Source: Mesorhizobium loti R88b (GTDB lineage: Bacteria > Pseudomonadota > Alphaproteobacteria > Rhizobiales > Rhizobiaceae). From it: a stretch of 64,000 nucleotides of DNA. Numbering within the stretch: position 1 is the first letter of the stretch; each line of letters opens with the position of its first letter. The notes under the pieces were generated by a model. That model had not been told where the DNA came from. It did not search any database and worked only from the letters and a program-made list of their open reading frames with translations. Positions 1-8,854 of this stretch are shown here, piece after piece. The stretch lies in NCBI RefSeq assembly GCF_013170845.1, contig NZ_CP033367.1, positions 1,798,001-1,862,000 on the forward strand, written 5' to 3'. Made by a program: the position numbers and the translations under genes.

Positions 1-340
1 GATCCTCAAATTCGGCGCGATCGAACACGCGGAAGCCGGCGACCTGCCTGGCTGGATCGCGGTCGAGGGCCAGCCGACCATGCAAACCGCCGTGCAGCAC
101 ACGACCGCGGACGGCAAGGTGATGTCGGGCACGTGGCGGGCGTCGCCCGGCACCTATCATGCGACCTACACCGATTATGAGTTCGTCCACATGATCGCTG
201 GCCGCATCATCATCACCCCCGACGGCGGCACACCGGTCGAAGTGGGCCCCGGCGACGCCTTCGTGGTCGAAGCCGACTTCAAGGGAACCTGGAAGATCAT
301 CGAGCCGGTGACCAAGCATTTCGTCGTCAGGGTTGCCTGA
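1..340 (+). CDS. Cupin (DUF861/Cupin_3-like) protein, 5' end outside window
   Basis: The frame is open from base 2 and ends with TGA at 338-340, so only the last 112 residues are seen. The piece forms a small beta-barrel typical of the Cupin_3 family: a Trp-containing strand (TWRASPGTYHATY), the DYEFVHMIAGR turn that stands for the DEF..vleG signature, and the VGPGDAFVVEADFKGTW turn that closes the barrel. Such proteins bind small molecules, or act as accessory domains of amidohydrolase or transcription factor families. No substrate can be deduced. A strong hairpin terminator follows 30 bases downstream, so this is the last gene of its transcript. Confidence 0.75.
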   Translation, partial: ILKFGAIEHAEAGDLPGWIAVEGQPTMQTAVQHTTADGKVMSGTWRASPGTYHATYTDYEFVHMIAGRIIITPDGGTPVEVGPGDAFVVEADFKGTWKIIEPVTKHFVVRVA

Positions 341-369
341 GCCGGCCTGATCGCAGTTGCAACATGAAG

Positions 370-405
370 AAGCCCGCCATGGTTCGCCATGGCGGGCTTT
401 TTCTT
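370..405 (+). terminator. Rho-independent terminator
   Basis: A perfect 13-bp inverted repeat (370-382 with 387-399) encloses the tetraloop TTCG. The right arm ends in a T-rich run (398-405). It lies 30 bases after the cupin stop codon and serves that transcript. It also argues against any coding start at 364, because that reading frame would have to begin inside the hairpin. Confidence 0.88.
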
Positions 406-546
406 TGCCACATCGGTTTCGACGGGTTGCCTCACTGGCCCCGTGCAATCACCAGCTGCACCGTAATGGGTCAGGACGTCTGGCACGGCGTTTGCTCCTG
501 TGGCGACGCGGCCATGGGCCGTCCCGATCCACAACGGTTGGCAATG

Positions 547-1020
547 ATGTACTTCCCACAGTTCCTCATCGGAATGATTGCAACGTCGGCGTCCGTCGCG
601 ATGTCGGCCTATCTCAAAACAGGGTCGCCATGGGCCGCTCTTGCATGGGCCGCCACAAGCGCGGTGCTGTTGCAGATCGGTTATTTCGCGCTGGTTGTCA
701 GACTGGTCTATCAGCCTGCAACCTCTGAGGGGACAGCGGCCAGCCAGGATGCAAGTCAGTCGGAGGTTCGCCTGCCGGCGAGGCTAATTGCACTCATCGC
801 CATTGGCGTGCTCTCCACCATTTCCTTGAAAGGCACGGCCCGTGCGGATGATGATGCCTATTTCGACTGCGTCATCGGCAAGGCCGAGGCAATCATGAAA
901 AAGCAGACGCACAGGGATGCCGAAGCGGCGCTGGAGAGGGCCTATGCACTGTGCCAGCCCGTGGAGTCGTCCCAGGAAGCGGATATGAGCAACGAACTGC
1001 TGTTGCCGGACCATTCCTGA
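547..1020 (+). CDS. SyrA/ExoX-like exopolysaccharide regulator membrane protein with C-terminal extension
   Basis: The N-terminus (MYFPQFLIGM) followed by two membrane helices (about residues 6-22 and 30-52) matches the SyrA family of small inner-membrane proteins annotated as exopolysaccharide production repressors in rhizobia. The start at 547 fits that family; ATG 544 directly precedes it, and an upstream start at 364 would lie inside a terminator. SyrA proteins are usually about 80 residues, whereas this one has 157. After the SyrA part comes a linker, a third hydrophobic stretch (LIALIAIGVLSTI) ending in an Ala-Arg-Ala sequence like a signal-peptide end, then a charged helical tail with two Cys. 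The tail may therefore be periplasmic. The function of the extension is unknown. Confidence 0.62.
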   Translation: MYFPQFLIGMIATSASVAMSAYLKTGSPWAALAWAATSAVLLQIGYFALVVRLVYQPATSEGTAASQDASQSEVRLPARLIALIAIGVLSTISLKGTARADDDAYFDCVIGKAEAIMKKQTHRDAEAALERAYALCQPVESSQEADMSNELLLPDHS

Positions 1021-1128
1021 GACCTATATCCGCTAGCGACTTTGTGATCGGACCGGTCCCCTAAACTGTCTGTCGTACAAGGGGTAATCCGGTACGGTCG
1101 CGCCTCCCGCAGCGATAGGATAGCCCGT

Positions 1129-2016
1129 ATGACAATGTTCAAATCCACCGCCAGGCTGATGGCCATGACGGCCTTGATGGCTCTTCACCAAGGGTTGGCA
1201 ATGGCGCAGATGCCGGCGCAACAGCCGGACGCCAAGACGTTCAAGCTTGGCAAGCTCGACATTGTCGCCCTGCACGACGCCCAGTTCGTCAAACCCAATG
1301 ACGGCAAGACCTTCGGCATCGACCACAGTCCTGCGGAAGTCGGCGAACTGCTCAAGGCAGCGGGAGCCCCCACGGATAACATCACGCTAAGCGTGGACGC
1401 CTTGCTGGTGAAATCGAAGAACAATTTGGTGCTGATCGACACCGGCGTCGGCGGCGCGCTGCAGGACAGCCTGGCAAAGGCTGGGGTCAAACCCGGTGAC
1501 GTCAACGAAATCCTGATCACCCATTCTCATCCCGATCATATCGGCGGACTGGTCAAGGACGGCAAACTGGCCTTCCCCAATGCCACGATCCGGATGTCGG
1601 ACGTGGAGTGGAATTTCGCCAAGTCCAACAAGGGCGTGGCCGACATCGTCAAGGTCATCGCCGACCATGTCAAACCGTTCAAGGCCGGCGCCCAGGTCGC
1701 GCCCGGCATCACCTCGGTATCCCTCAAGGGGCACACACCGGGCCATGTCGGCTACCAGATCAAGTCCGGGAAGGACCGGCTTTTCGATATCGGCGATACC
1801 GTGCACAGCTCGATCCTTTCGCTTGCCAAGCCGGACTGGGCGGTGGCCTTCGACGGCGACAAGCCGGAAGCGGAGCACAACAGAGCCAAGACTTTGGCGA
1901 AACTGGCCAAAGACCAGGAGTTGATCTTTGCGCCGCACTTCCCGTTCCCTGGTGTTGGGTACATCGAGAAGGATGGCGATCACTTCAAATGGGCGCCAAG
2001 CGACAAGCCCCAGTAA
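1129..2016 (+). CDS. Secreted metallo-beta-lactamase-fold hydrolase
   Basis: A 295-residue protein with a cleavable signal peptide (about residues 1-27, ending in AMAQ). The core carries the zinc motif ITHSHPDHIGG (HxHxDH), a later GHTPGHVGY with the next His ligand, and FDIGDTVHSS with the bridging Asp. This layout is that of periplasmic MBL hydrolases related to lactonases and organophosphate hydrolases such as methyl parathion hydrolase. The natural substrate cannot be read from sequence. It stands alone, convergent with the glutathione peroxidase gene that ends at 2100. Confidence 0.85.
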   Translation: MTMFKSTARLMAMTALMALHQGLAMAQMPAQQPDAKTFKLGKLDIVALHDAQFVKPNDGKTFGIDHSPAEVGELLKAAGAPTDNITLSVDALLVKSKNNLVLIDTGVGGALQDSLAKAGVKPGDVNEILITHSHPDHIGGLVKDGKLAFPNATIRMSDVEWNFAKSNKGVADIVKVIADHVKPFKAGAQVAPGITSVSLKGHTPGHVGYQIKSGKDRLFDIGDTVHSSILSLAKPDWAVAFDGDKPEAEHNRAKTLAKLAKDQELIFAPHFPFPGVGYIEKDGDHFKWAPSDKPQ

Positions 2017-2099
2017 GCGTTTCGATCCTTCGGTTTTAGCACGCCATTTAGCTGCACAAGCTACATGGTACGCAGCGGCGTTCATTGCTCAGTTTGGTG

Positions 2100-2648
2100 T
2101 CAAATCGACAGCAACCTGCTGATGGTGCCGACGATCACCTCGTCCTGCGGCTCGATGTCGGAGCCGTAGCGACCGACGACGGTTCCCTTCCGATCGACCA
2201 GAAACTTCTCGAAGTTCCAACTGACCTCGCCGGACGCAGGTGCTACGCCGCCTCCGCCCAGCCGGCTGAGCAGCGTGCTGCCCGGTTTGAAGGCAGCCTG
2301 TGGCTGCGCCTCGACCAACGCCTGATAGAGCGGATGCTTGTGAGGTCCTTTCACCGTGATCTTGGCGAGCACCGGGAATTCAACCCCGTAGGTCAGTCTG
2401 CAGAAGTCCTGGATTTCGGCATCCGTGCCCGGTTCCTGGCCGGCGAAATCATTGGCCGGGAAGCCAAGCACCACCAGGCCCTGGTCGCGATGCGACCGGT
2501 AGAGCGCTTCCAGCCCGTCATACTGCTTGGTGAAGCCGCATTTGGAGGCGACATTGACGATCAGCAGGACCTTGCCGGCATATTCGGCAAGGCTCGTGTT
2601 TGAGCCATCGGCGCGGCTGAATGGAATGTCGTAGATCGGGGCTGTCAT
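2100..2648 (-). CDS. Glutathione peroxidase family protein
   Basis: A thiol peroxidase that reduces hydroperoxides using glutathione or thioredoxin. The 182-residue protein has the full family pattern: NVASKCGFTKQY with the peroxidatic Cys in the place of selenocysteine, GFPANDFAGQEPG with the catalytic Gln, and WNFEKFLVDRKG with the catalytic Trp and Asn. ATG at 2648 gives the usual N-terminus (MTAPIYDIPF). Longer in-frame starts up to 2903 add unrelated sequence. It probably acts in the cytoplasm as an oxidative-stress enzyme and appears monocistronic. Confidence 0.92.
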   Translation of the reverse strand: MTAPIYDIPFSRADGSNTSLAEYAGKVLLIVNVASKCGFTKQYDGLEALYRSHRDQGLVVLGFPANDFAGQEPGTDAEIQDFCRLTYGVEFPVLAKITVKGPHKHPLYQALVEAQPQAAFKPGSTLLSRLGGGGVAPASGEVSWNFEKFLVDRKGTVVGRYGSDIEPQDEVIVGTISRLLSI

Positions 2649-3100
2649 AGGCAGAATTCCCTGCATGCAATATCGCTCTCGTACATTGGTGCCTTCGTCG
2701 TTCCCGTCAAGGAAAGCGTTCTCCAGAACGAGATTGCCGGGCCTTTTGAGAGACAGCCCTATCTTCGCTGCCGTGACGGGTCGAGCTGCATGATCAATCG
2801 ATGTCTCAGGTCTCGTTCGCAAACGGGTCTTTGGCAGCCCGCATGAGGGGGCTGTGGTGGTCGCCCGCGCTGCTCGATCGTCGACGAGCTTTCCGTCAGC
2901 CATGACGCGGGGTCGACCAGGCGGCCCAAACGCCGCATTGACCTAGCCGGGGATCGGCAGTCTTCTCAGGATTGCCACTAGAGTTGTTCGCTGTTTCACG
3001 GCAACGACGAGACTCTATTTCTTTGTTTTGACGTAATTCCGAACGGAGAATCGGTTCACACCTTGCTGTAGCGTTCAACGACTGATCGAGGAGACGACCG
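2649..3100. other. Intergenic region between divergent peroxidase and multicopper oxidase genes
   Basis: No convincing gene is visible in these 452 bases; the reading frames that cross it have no recognisable content. It must hold both divergent promoters. Just before the oxidase start a GAGGAG ribosome-binding sequence (about 3090-3095) is well placed for ATG 3101. I could not identify a clear copper-responsive (CueR-type) operator. Confidence 0.5.
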
Positions 3101-4601
3101 ATGCATCGGCGAGGTTTTCTGGCGGCAGGTCTTGCGACGGTTCTTGTGAGTGAGCGTGCCGTTGCGCAGATGAAGATGGACGACATGCCGGGCATGGATA
3201 TGGGGGGCCACGACATGGGAGCCGGGCCGCAAGGCGCGGCCGTTTTGCCAGAGGGCGAGGCGTTGCGCGAATTGCCGCTGCTGGCGAACGAAGCCAGCAC
3301 GCCCCGGCGTGTTCAAGGCGACCCTGACGGCCGGGTCCGCCGTGGCGCGTTTTGTGGAAGGACTGGACACGCCGATCCTCGGTTACAACGGCACCAGCCC
3401 CGGGCCGCTGATCGAGGCGGTCGAGGGCGACCGTGTCGAGATCACCTTCGCCAACCGAATTGCGGACGAGGCGAGCACCATCCACTGGCACGGGATGCCG
3501 GTGCCGGCCGACCAGGACGGCAATCCGATGGACCCGGTAGAGACCGGCACCGATCGCACCTACAGTTTCGACCTGCCGGAAGGCAGCGCCGGCTCTTACT
3601 GGTATCACCCGCATCCGCACGGCAAGACGGCCGAGCAGGTCTATCGCGGCCTTGCCGGCGCGTTCGTGGTCAAGCCGAAGGCCGATCCGATCCCGGCCGC
3701 CTATGGCGACACCGTGCTGATGTTCACCGACCTGCGCCTTGCGGCCGACGGCACCTTGCCCGACAACACGATGACGGACCTGATGAACGGACGCGTCGGC
3801 GACCATGTGCTGGTCAACGGACAGAAGAATCCGACACTGACGGTTCCCCGTGGCACAAAGCGGCGCTTTCGGTTCTATAACGCGACCAACGCGCGCTTTT
3901 TGCGACTCTCCTTTGGCGCTGCGGCGATGACGATCATCGGAACGGACGGCGGTCTGCTGGAGGCCCCAGTCTCAGCCGACGACATCCTGCTCAGCCCGGC
4001 GGAACGGCTTGAACTGGTCGTCTCTTTCGAGAAATCCGGCGCTGCCACGCTTACCACGCTAGCCTATGACCGCGGCTGGATGGGTCCAGGGCGACCTGCC
4101 GATGCCGGGCTGACGCTGCTGACGTTCAATGTCTCGCAGATTGAGGCGGATTCCGTTCCGCCACTGCCCGACAGGCTGCGGCCGATCGCGCAGCTCGGCG
4201 CTCCTGTCGTCAGCCGGCGCTTCGTCTTCACCGAAACCATGACCATGAACGCCAGCGGCATGGAGATGGGGTTCCTGATCAATGGCGCGGCATTCGACAT
4301 GAACCGCATCGACGTCATCGCCAAGGCTGGACAGGTCGAACTCTGGGAGATCGTCAACCAGGCGGACATGGATCATCCATTCCATGTGCATGGGACGCAG
4401 TTCCAGGTGATCGAGCACGAACGTGGCGGCACCATATCAAAGCCGGCCTATCGCGCCTGGAAGGACACCGTCAATGTCGCGCGCGGGGAGACGGTGCGGC
4501 TGCTGTTGCGGCAGGACCGGCCGGGGCCGCGGATGTATCACTGCCACATCCTCGAGCATGAGCAGCTCGGCATGATGGGCATTGTCGACGTGCAAGCATA
4601 G
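3101..4601 (+). pseudogene. Tat-exported multicopper oxidase (CueO/CopA-like), interrupted by a +1 frameshift
   Basis: The gene begins at 3101 with a twin-arginine signal (MHRRGFLAAG) and a Met/His-rich stretch typical of periplasmic copper proteins. The frame then breaks: deleting one C from the CCCC run at 3302-3305 joins LLANEASTP directly to GVFKATLTAG, and the rest runs to 4601. All copper ligands are present downstream: IHWHGMP, WYHPHPHGK, HPFHVHGTQF and YHCHILEHEQLGMMG (type 1, 2 and 3 sites). Intact, the product would oxidise Cu(I) or phenolic substrates in the periplasm. The lesion is a one-base homopolymer change, so it may be genuine inactivation, a reversible phase change or a sequence error. 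Translation from GTG 3309 would lack the export signal. Confidence 0.82.
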
Positions 4602-4610
4602 TTCGCCGTG

Positions 4611-4955
4611 ATGGCGCTCCATGGCGCGTTGTTCCTCAGCGCGTTCCTCGCCGCAACCGTCCTGCCGATCTCGTCGGAGGCGGTGCTTGCCGGCCTTGTC
4701 GTTTCCGGCCGTGGTGATCCTGCGCTGCTCCTTGCCGTTGCCACGGTCGGCAATACGCTCGGCTCCGTGGTGAACTGGATTCTGGGGCGTGGCATCGACA
4801 CGCTGCGGAACAGGCGCTGGTTTCCCGCCACTCCCGATCGCTATGCTACCGCCTTTCCCCCCACCAATCGGATCGGCGGTAAATCGACTTGTGCGAACTG
4901 GAGCTCTCTGCTGGGCGGCAGCGTTCAAGGCCGGACTGGAATAGGTCTCATTTAA
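4611..4955 (+). pseudogene. Truncated YqaA/DedA-family membrane protein
   Basis: The first 70-75 residues match the N-terminal half of YqaA-type inner-membrane proteins: LSAFLAATVLPISSEAVLAG, then VATVGNTLGSVVNWILGRG, then the NRRWFPATPDRYATA loop. From about 4850 the similarity stops and the remaining 35 residues look random (PPTNRIGGKS onward), so the second pair of membrane helices is missing. It starts at ATG 4611 (or GTG 4608), ten bases after the oxidase stop, and would have been its operon partner. The break suggests a deletion or rearrangement near 4850. Confidence 0.7.
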
Positions 4956-5117
4956 GTTCGCTGCCAATGATCAGGTGCGACAGCGTCTCGGTCCATAGCA
5001 ACCCTGAAATTTGGCCGCCGAATCTTCGTGGCGATACATCATTGATTAATGGCAACTGATTGCGGCTGCCTTGAAGGCATCCTATTCTGGACGGTAGTAG
5101 CCGCCAGTGGGCATAGA

Positions 5118-6185
5118 ATGTCGGTACTGCCTTTCTTAAGAATTTACGCGCCGCTCAGCGCGGTGCTGGCTGCGCCTGGGTTGCTGGCGGTGGCGGCGCT
5201 GACGATACCGGACATGTCCGGGCGAAGCAGGCTGGCTCTGACTGCCCTGCTCGCGGCGATTTGGGGCGCCTATCTCCTGCAACTGGCCGCGACGCTGCTC
5301 AAGCGCCGGGCGGGGGACGTGCGGGACAGGGCGCCCAAAATCGCCATCGATGTGCTCGCGGTCTTGGTTCCACTCGCCGCATTTCTTCTCGTCGGCACGC
5401 CCGACCGGAGCCTCTACTGTGCTGTCTGGCTGCTGAAACCGCTGCGCGACTCGACTTTCTTCCCGGTGCTGGGCAGGGTCCTGGCCAACGAAGCGCGCAA
5501 TCTGATCGGCGTCACCACGCTCTTCGGCGTCGTTCTGTTCGCTGTCGCGCTCGCGGCTTATGTCATCGAGCGCGACATCCAACCGGAAAAGTTCGGCAGC
5601 ATCCCCCAAGCAATGTGGTGGGCGGTAGTCACGCTGTCTACCACCGGCTATGGGGACACTATCCCGCAAAGTTTCGCCGGCCGCGTCCTTGCCGGTGCGG
5701 TCATGATGAGTGGCATCGGCATCTTCGGGCTCTGGGCGGGCATTCTTGCCACGGGCTTCTATCAAGAAGTCCGCCGGGGGGATTTTGTCCGCAATTGGCA
5801 ATTGGTCGCCGCCGTGCCGTTGTTTCAGAAGCTCGGCCCGGCCGTGCTGGTCGAGATCGTGCGCGCGTTAAGAGCTCGCACGGTGCCGGCGGGCGCCTTG
5901 ATCTGCCGCATTGGCGAGCCCGGTGATCGGATGTTCTTCGTCGTGGAGGGGCGCGTCAGCGTCGCGACGCCGAATCCGGTGGAGCTTGGCCCTGGCGCCT
6001 TCTTTGGCGAGATGGCGCTGATCAGCGGCGAACCGCGTTCGGCGACCGTCAGCGCCGCAACTGTGGTCTCACTCCTGTCACTGCACTCGGCGGATTTCCA
6101 GATGCTGTGCGGCAGCAGCCCGGAGATCGCGGAAATCATCCGCAAGACTGCGCTCGAGCGGCGCGGCGCGGCGGCGAGCGCGTGA
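5118..6185 (+). CDS. MlotiK1: MlotiK1-type cyclic-nucleotide-gated potassium channel
   Basis: The product from ATG 5118 is 355 residues and appears nearly identical to the Mesorhizobium loti channel MlotiK1, a structural model for CNG and HCN channels. Six membrane segments are followed by the pore with selectivity filter TTGYGD and a C-terminal cyclic-nucleotide-binding domain (about residues 220-355). The phosphate-binding cassette reads GEMALISGEPRSATV. Its Arg falls exactly at residue 307 and the C-helix Arg at 348, both known cAMP-contact positions. The upstream ATG at 5049 would add 23 residues not found in the family. The protein conducts K+ across the inner membrane when cAMP binds. 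It is the first of several cNMP genes in this window. Confidence 0.96.
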   Translation: MSVLPFLRIYAPLSAVLAAPGLLAVAALTIPDMSGRSRLALTALLAAIWGAYLLQLAATLLKRRAGDVRDRAPKIAIDVLAVLVPLAAFLLVGTPDRSLYCAVWLLKPLRDSTFFPVLGRVLANEARNLIGVTTLFGVVLFAVALAAYVIERDIQPEKFGSIPQAMWWAVVTLSTTGYGDTIPQSFAGRVLAGAVMMSGIGIFGLWAGILATGFYQEVRRGDFVRNWQLVAAVPLFQKLGPAVLVEIVRALRARTVPAGALICRIGEPGDRMFFVVEGRVSVATPNPVELGPGAFFGEMALISGEPRSATVSAATVVSLLSLHSADFQMLCGSSPEIAEIIRKTALERRGAAASA

Positions 6186-6203
6186 CCGTTTCCTTGCACG
6201 ACT

Positions 6204-6585
6204 GTGCGGCTGCGCGACGGAGAGAACGTGAGGCTGTATTCAATTGAGGCGCTTACCGAGGCGCTCGATGTAGCTCCAGCGAAAGCGGCTGTTCGTGGGA
6301 AGTCCGAAGCCGATTTTGCGGCTCATCAGGCGCACTGGGATGCCGCCGACAGGGAGATTGGCTACTCGGCGAAGTTGCGCGCCGAACGCGAGTCTGCCGA
6401 TCGAGCAGAGGACCTGCTTGAGCTATCGTCGAAAACCCCCACAGCTTCCCTTGCCGGTGCGGCAGCCAAACTTGATGCCGTGCTGAGGGAAGGGCGGTCT
6501 TCGCAAGCCGATACTGAGTTTCCTTAGCCCCAGCTTCGCTCGGTCTTCGACGATATTGGTCGGATTAGCGGCAAGGTGGGCTGAG
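6204..6585 (+). pseudogene. Hypothetical helical protein, interrupted by an in-frame TAG
   Basis: The frame codes a mostly helical, charged protein of about 107 residues ending in ...DTEFP, then TAG at 6525-6527. Reading through the stop gives PQLRSVFDDIGRI and a TGA at 6583-6585, and the junction would read EFPWPQLRS if TAG were TGG. I associate a FPWPQ(I/L)RS ending with small Mesorhizobium hypothetical proteins, so a nonsense mutation is likely. The start is uncertain. No function can be assigned. Confidence 0.45.
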
Positions 6586-6605
6586 TCAGACATTCGGCCC
6601 TGACG

Positions 6606-7199
6606 TTACGACAACGAATACAGGCGCGTCCGAGGGATTGCCGTAAGCGACCCTTGAAGCGAACAGTTCCGGGAAGCGACCCTTGAAGCGAACAGTTCCG
6701 GGGTGAAGGTTTCGATCATGGCATCGACCCAGCGACGATAGTTTTCCAGATCGAATTTATGGCCCCCGACTCGATTCCCTTTCTTGTAGTGATCCATCGC
6801 CTCCTTGTAGCGGCAGTGGTCGTTGAGCACTTTTCCGGCGGCGTGATGGAGCGCAGATGCGTCATCCGATCCAAGATCCGGGTCGCGAAGCTCCGCCAAG
6901 ATAGACTCGAGTTCGGGGGCTCTTCGGTGAATTTGCGTGTTTGTACCAGTGCACTGTACGCGGTCGGTACCGCGATGCGCCGTTCTATTGCCTCTTTCAA
7001 AAGAACCACGGCTTCGTCCATGCGACCGAGACTTGCGAGTGCGTGGGGCAGCTCCAACCGGGCCAGAGGATGATTTCGGTCAATCTTGAGCACCTTTTCG
7101 AATAGCGGTTCAAGGAAGCCGCCCGTGAGCTAGAGGCTGATGAAAGCGGCAAGGATTTCGAACACGCTATAGGGCGAATTCTGTCGAGGAAAGCCAATG
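6606..7199 (-). pseudogene. Remnant of a TPR-containing protein
   Basis: Two frames on the minus strand carry pieces of one protein. LARLELPHALASLGRMDEAV followed by LLKEAIERR and YSALVQTRKFTEEPP lie in one frame (7093 down to about 6910). AELRDPDLGSDDASALHHAA followed by GKVLNDHCRYKEAMDHYKKG lie in another (6899 down). The pattern matches tetratricopeptide proteins of the TPR-sulfotransferase type. At least one frameshift near 6900, an upstream stop near 7130 and the 29-bp duplication at its end show that it is dead. Neither end of the original gene is present. Confidence 0.7.
6645..6702. repeat. Perfect 29-bp tandem duplication
   Basis: Bases 6645-6673 and 6674-6702 are identical 29-mers, each beginning AAGCGACCCTTGAAGC. 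The unit is not a multiple of three, so it shifts the frame of the TPR remnant that it interrupts. There are two copies only, which suggests replication slippage or a small-scale rearrangement scar. Confidence 0.93.
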
Positions 7200-7283
7200 G
7201 TCCGGCAACTTCAAACGGAAGCGACGCTTAAGCCAACCATAATCGGGCCTTTCGTAGGCTTCGGAGCTACCACCTATTGCGGG

Positions 7284-8438
7284 CTAGACTGTATTCGATA
7301 GTCGCCTTTCCCTGCAGATGGATTTCAGATTACGAACAAATAAGGAAACGTCTCCGAAGTAATTCGGATACATTTCAACAAGCTTTTCGACCTTATCTAC
7401 CTCGACCAAGACAGCCGTTGCATCAATGCCCCTTAGCTCAATTTTTTGCTCTATCTCTTTCAATCTCCGCGCGCCTAGCATAAGTGTCGAGAATGGCTCG
7501 ATGGCAACTTTATGGTCCTTGCTATATTGGAGAAAATAGTATCGAGATTTTTCCGTTGCCTGTACGAAGCTCTCTGAGTAGTGGGTAAGATTCTTGATGT
7601 CTTCTAGTATGCTGGTTGCACCTATACGCTTGTCGATATCCTGCAATTCTCGCACCCGGTCGTTGTGATCGGGAACGCCGATATGGACGGGACACTGCTC
7701 AACGTGCGCGAATTCCGCCGACATAAGCTGGAAAAGGCGTAGCCAATCCTGCTCGCCCTTTCCGTGCTTCAAATCCTGGCCCCGGAATAGCCCGACAGCC
7801 TCAACTGCAGTTGCCCATGAGTGCTGAAGTCTGGTCCGAACTTGCAATTCGATGCGTCGTCCCTCGAAAGCCTCAGTGTCGACATCTCTGGGACGGTACT
7901 TGAAAACAATATGGTGACTTCGATAGCCGTCCGGCTTCGGCTCATCGATATAGTTAAATTCCCGAGTGTGGATCTCATGGGGGAACTTGTCTCGCATCGA
8001 TGCGAGAAGCGAGCGAACACCTTTGATGTCGGCCATGATCGCTCGGCAACCGCCGATGTCGTTCATGGTGTCCAAATTGGTGGTGGACTCTCGAAGCTTC
8101 CGACGAATGGATGCCATACGCTTCGGACGCGATGCCATGTCGCCCTTCAGTCGCAGGGCTCTCACGTGGTGACCGACAGAGAACCGAACGCTCCGCATCG
8201 GCAGAAAGTGCGAGTCGCGCCAGCTATTGGCGATTGAGAAGTTTTCGAGTGCGTCCACGTACTGGCCGGCAGTGGTGTCTCGTCCGAACTGAATAGGTTT
8301 TGCCAGCCGGTCGCCTGCCTTGCGAACGGCTTTCATGCTGTAGGCAAGGCGCGGGTACTCAGTCATTGGACCCATGAAGTCAAGGTAGTCCGCCTCATTC
8401 TGGACTGGCGGGATTAGCGCAAGGGAATCAAATCTCAT
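7284..8438 (-). CDS. Stand-alone RelA/SpoT (p)ppGpp-synthetase-domain protein
   Basis: A 384-residue protein with a RelA/SpoT nucleotidyltransferase domain: SRPKRMASIRRKL (about 103-115), NDIGGCRAI (126-134, with the metal-binding Asp), KPDGYRSHH (168-176) and IELQVRTRLQHSWATAVE (196-213, with the catalytic Glu). There is no HD hydrolase domain and no TGS or ACT domain, so it cannot be the housekeeping Rel. The C-terminal half is helical and unknown. The family transfers pyrophosphate to GDP/GTP, ATP or, in toxic relatives, tRNA. Base use is atypical: bases 7501-7560 hold only 23 G+C of 60. Flanking pseudogenes and a recombinase remnant point to horizontal acquisition. A defence or toxin role is possible but unproven, and no antitoxin is evident. 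Confidence 0.85.
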   Translation of the reverse strand: MRFDSLALIPPVQNEADYLDFMGPMTEYPRLAYSMKAVRKAGDRLAKPIQFGRDTTAGQYVDALENFSIANSWRDSHFLPMRSVRFSVGHHVRALRLKGDMASRPKRMASIRRKLRESTTNLDTMNDIGGCRAIMADIKGVRSLLASMRDKFPHEIHTREFNYIDEPKPDGYRSHHIVFKYRPRDVDTEAFEGRRIELQVRTRLQHSWATAVEAVGLFRGQDLKHGKGEQDWLRLFQLMSAEFAHVEQCPVHIGVPDHNDRVRELQDIDKRIGATSILEDIKNLTHYSESFVQATEKSRYYFLQYSKDHKVAIEPFSTLMLGARRLKEIEQKIELRGIDATAVLVEVDKVEKLVEMYPNYFGDVSLFVRNLKSICRERRLSNTV

Positions 8439-8854
8439 GGATCATATCCCTTTGGGTACACGCCTCCAAAAGACCCTAGCCGACACCCTGGTCGCTCACG
8501 AGCCAATTGCTGGCACCCGATGTGCTGCAAATCGACAAAGCTAGGCATCGGTGCACTGACAGATAGGCTGAGCCCTGATCACGGCTCGATGCATTCCGAT
8601 CTCATCGGGCTGTTTGGCAGCTCGAATGCAAGGCAGTCGGCCGCGACCGCCTGCCTGTGTTCTTTACCGTCATCCCCGGTTACGAAGGCCAGCAGCGGAG
8701 ACGAAACCGCGACTGGAAGCCGACTTTCGAGAGGCGCCACGTTCTTCCTGAGAAATGAAGCTGGGCGCCTCCTGGCCGTAGGGGGGCTGGCCTCTAGAGG
8801 CGCCGACCTAGACTTCTGCATGCAACGGACGCATTCTGCCCTGGGGAAGGGATT
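8439..8854. other. Gene-free stretch upstream of the RelA/SpoT gene
   Basis: No coding signal that I trust: frames of 122 residues (+) and 203 residues (-) exist but resemble no protein and have irregular composition. The motif GAGGCGCC occurs at 8733-8740 and 8797-8804, and as its inverse at 8764-8771, so short hairpins can form. The RelA/SpoT promoter should lie near 8440-8520. Confidence 0.45.

Noticed and set aside
364..546. Upstream start for the SyrA-like gene at 364
   Set aside because: It would begin inside a strong rho-independent terminator and adds residues not found in the family.
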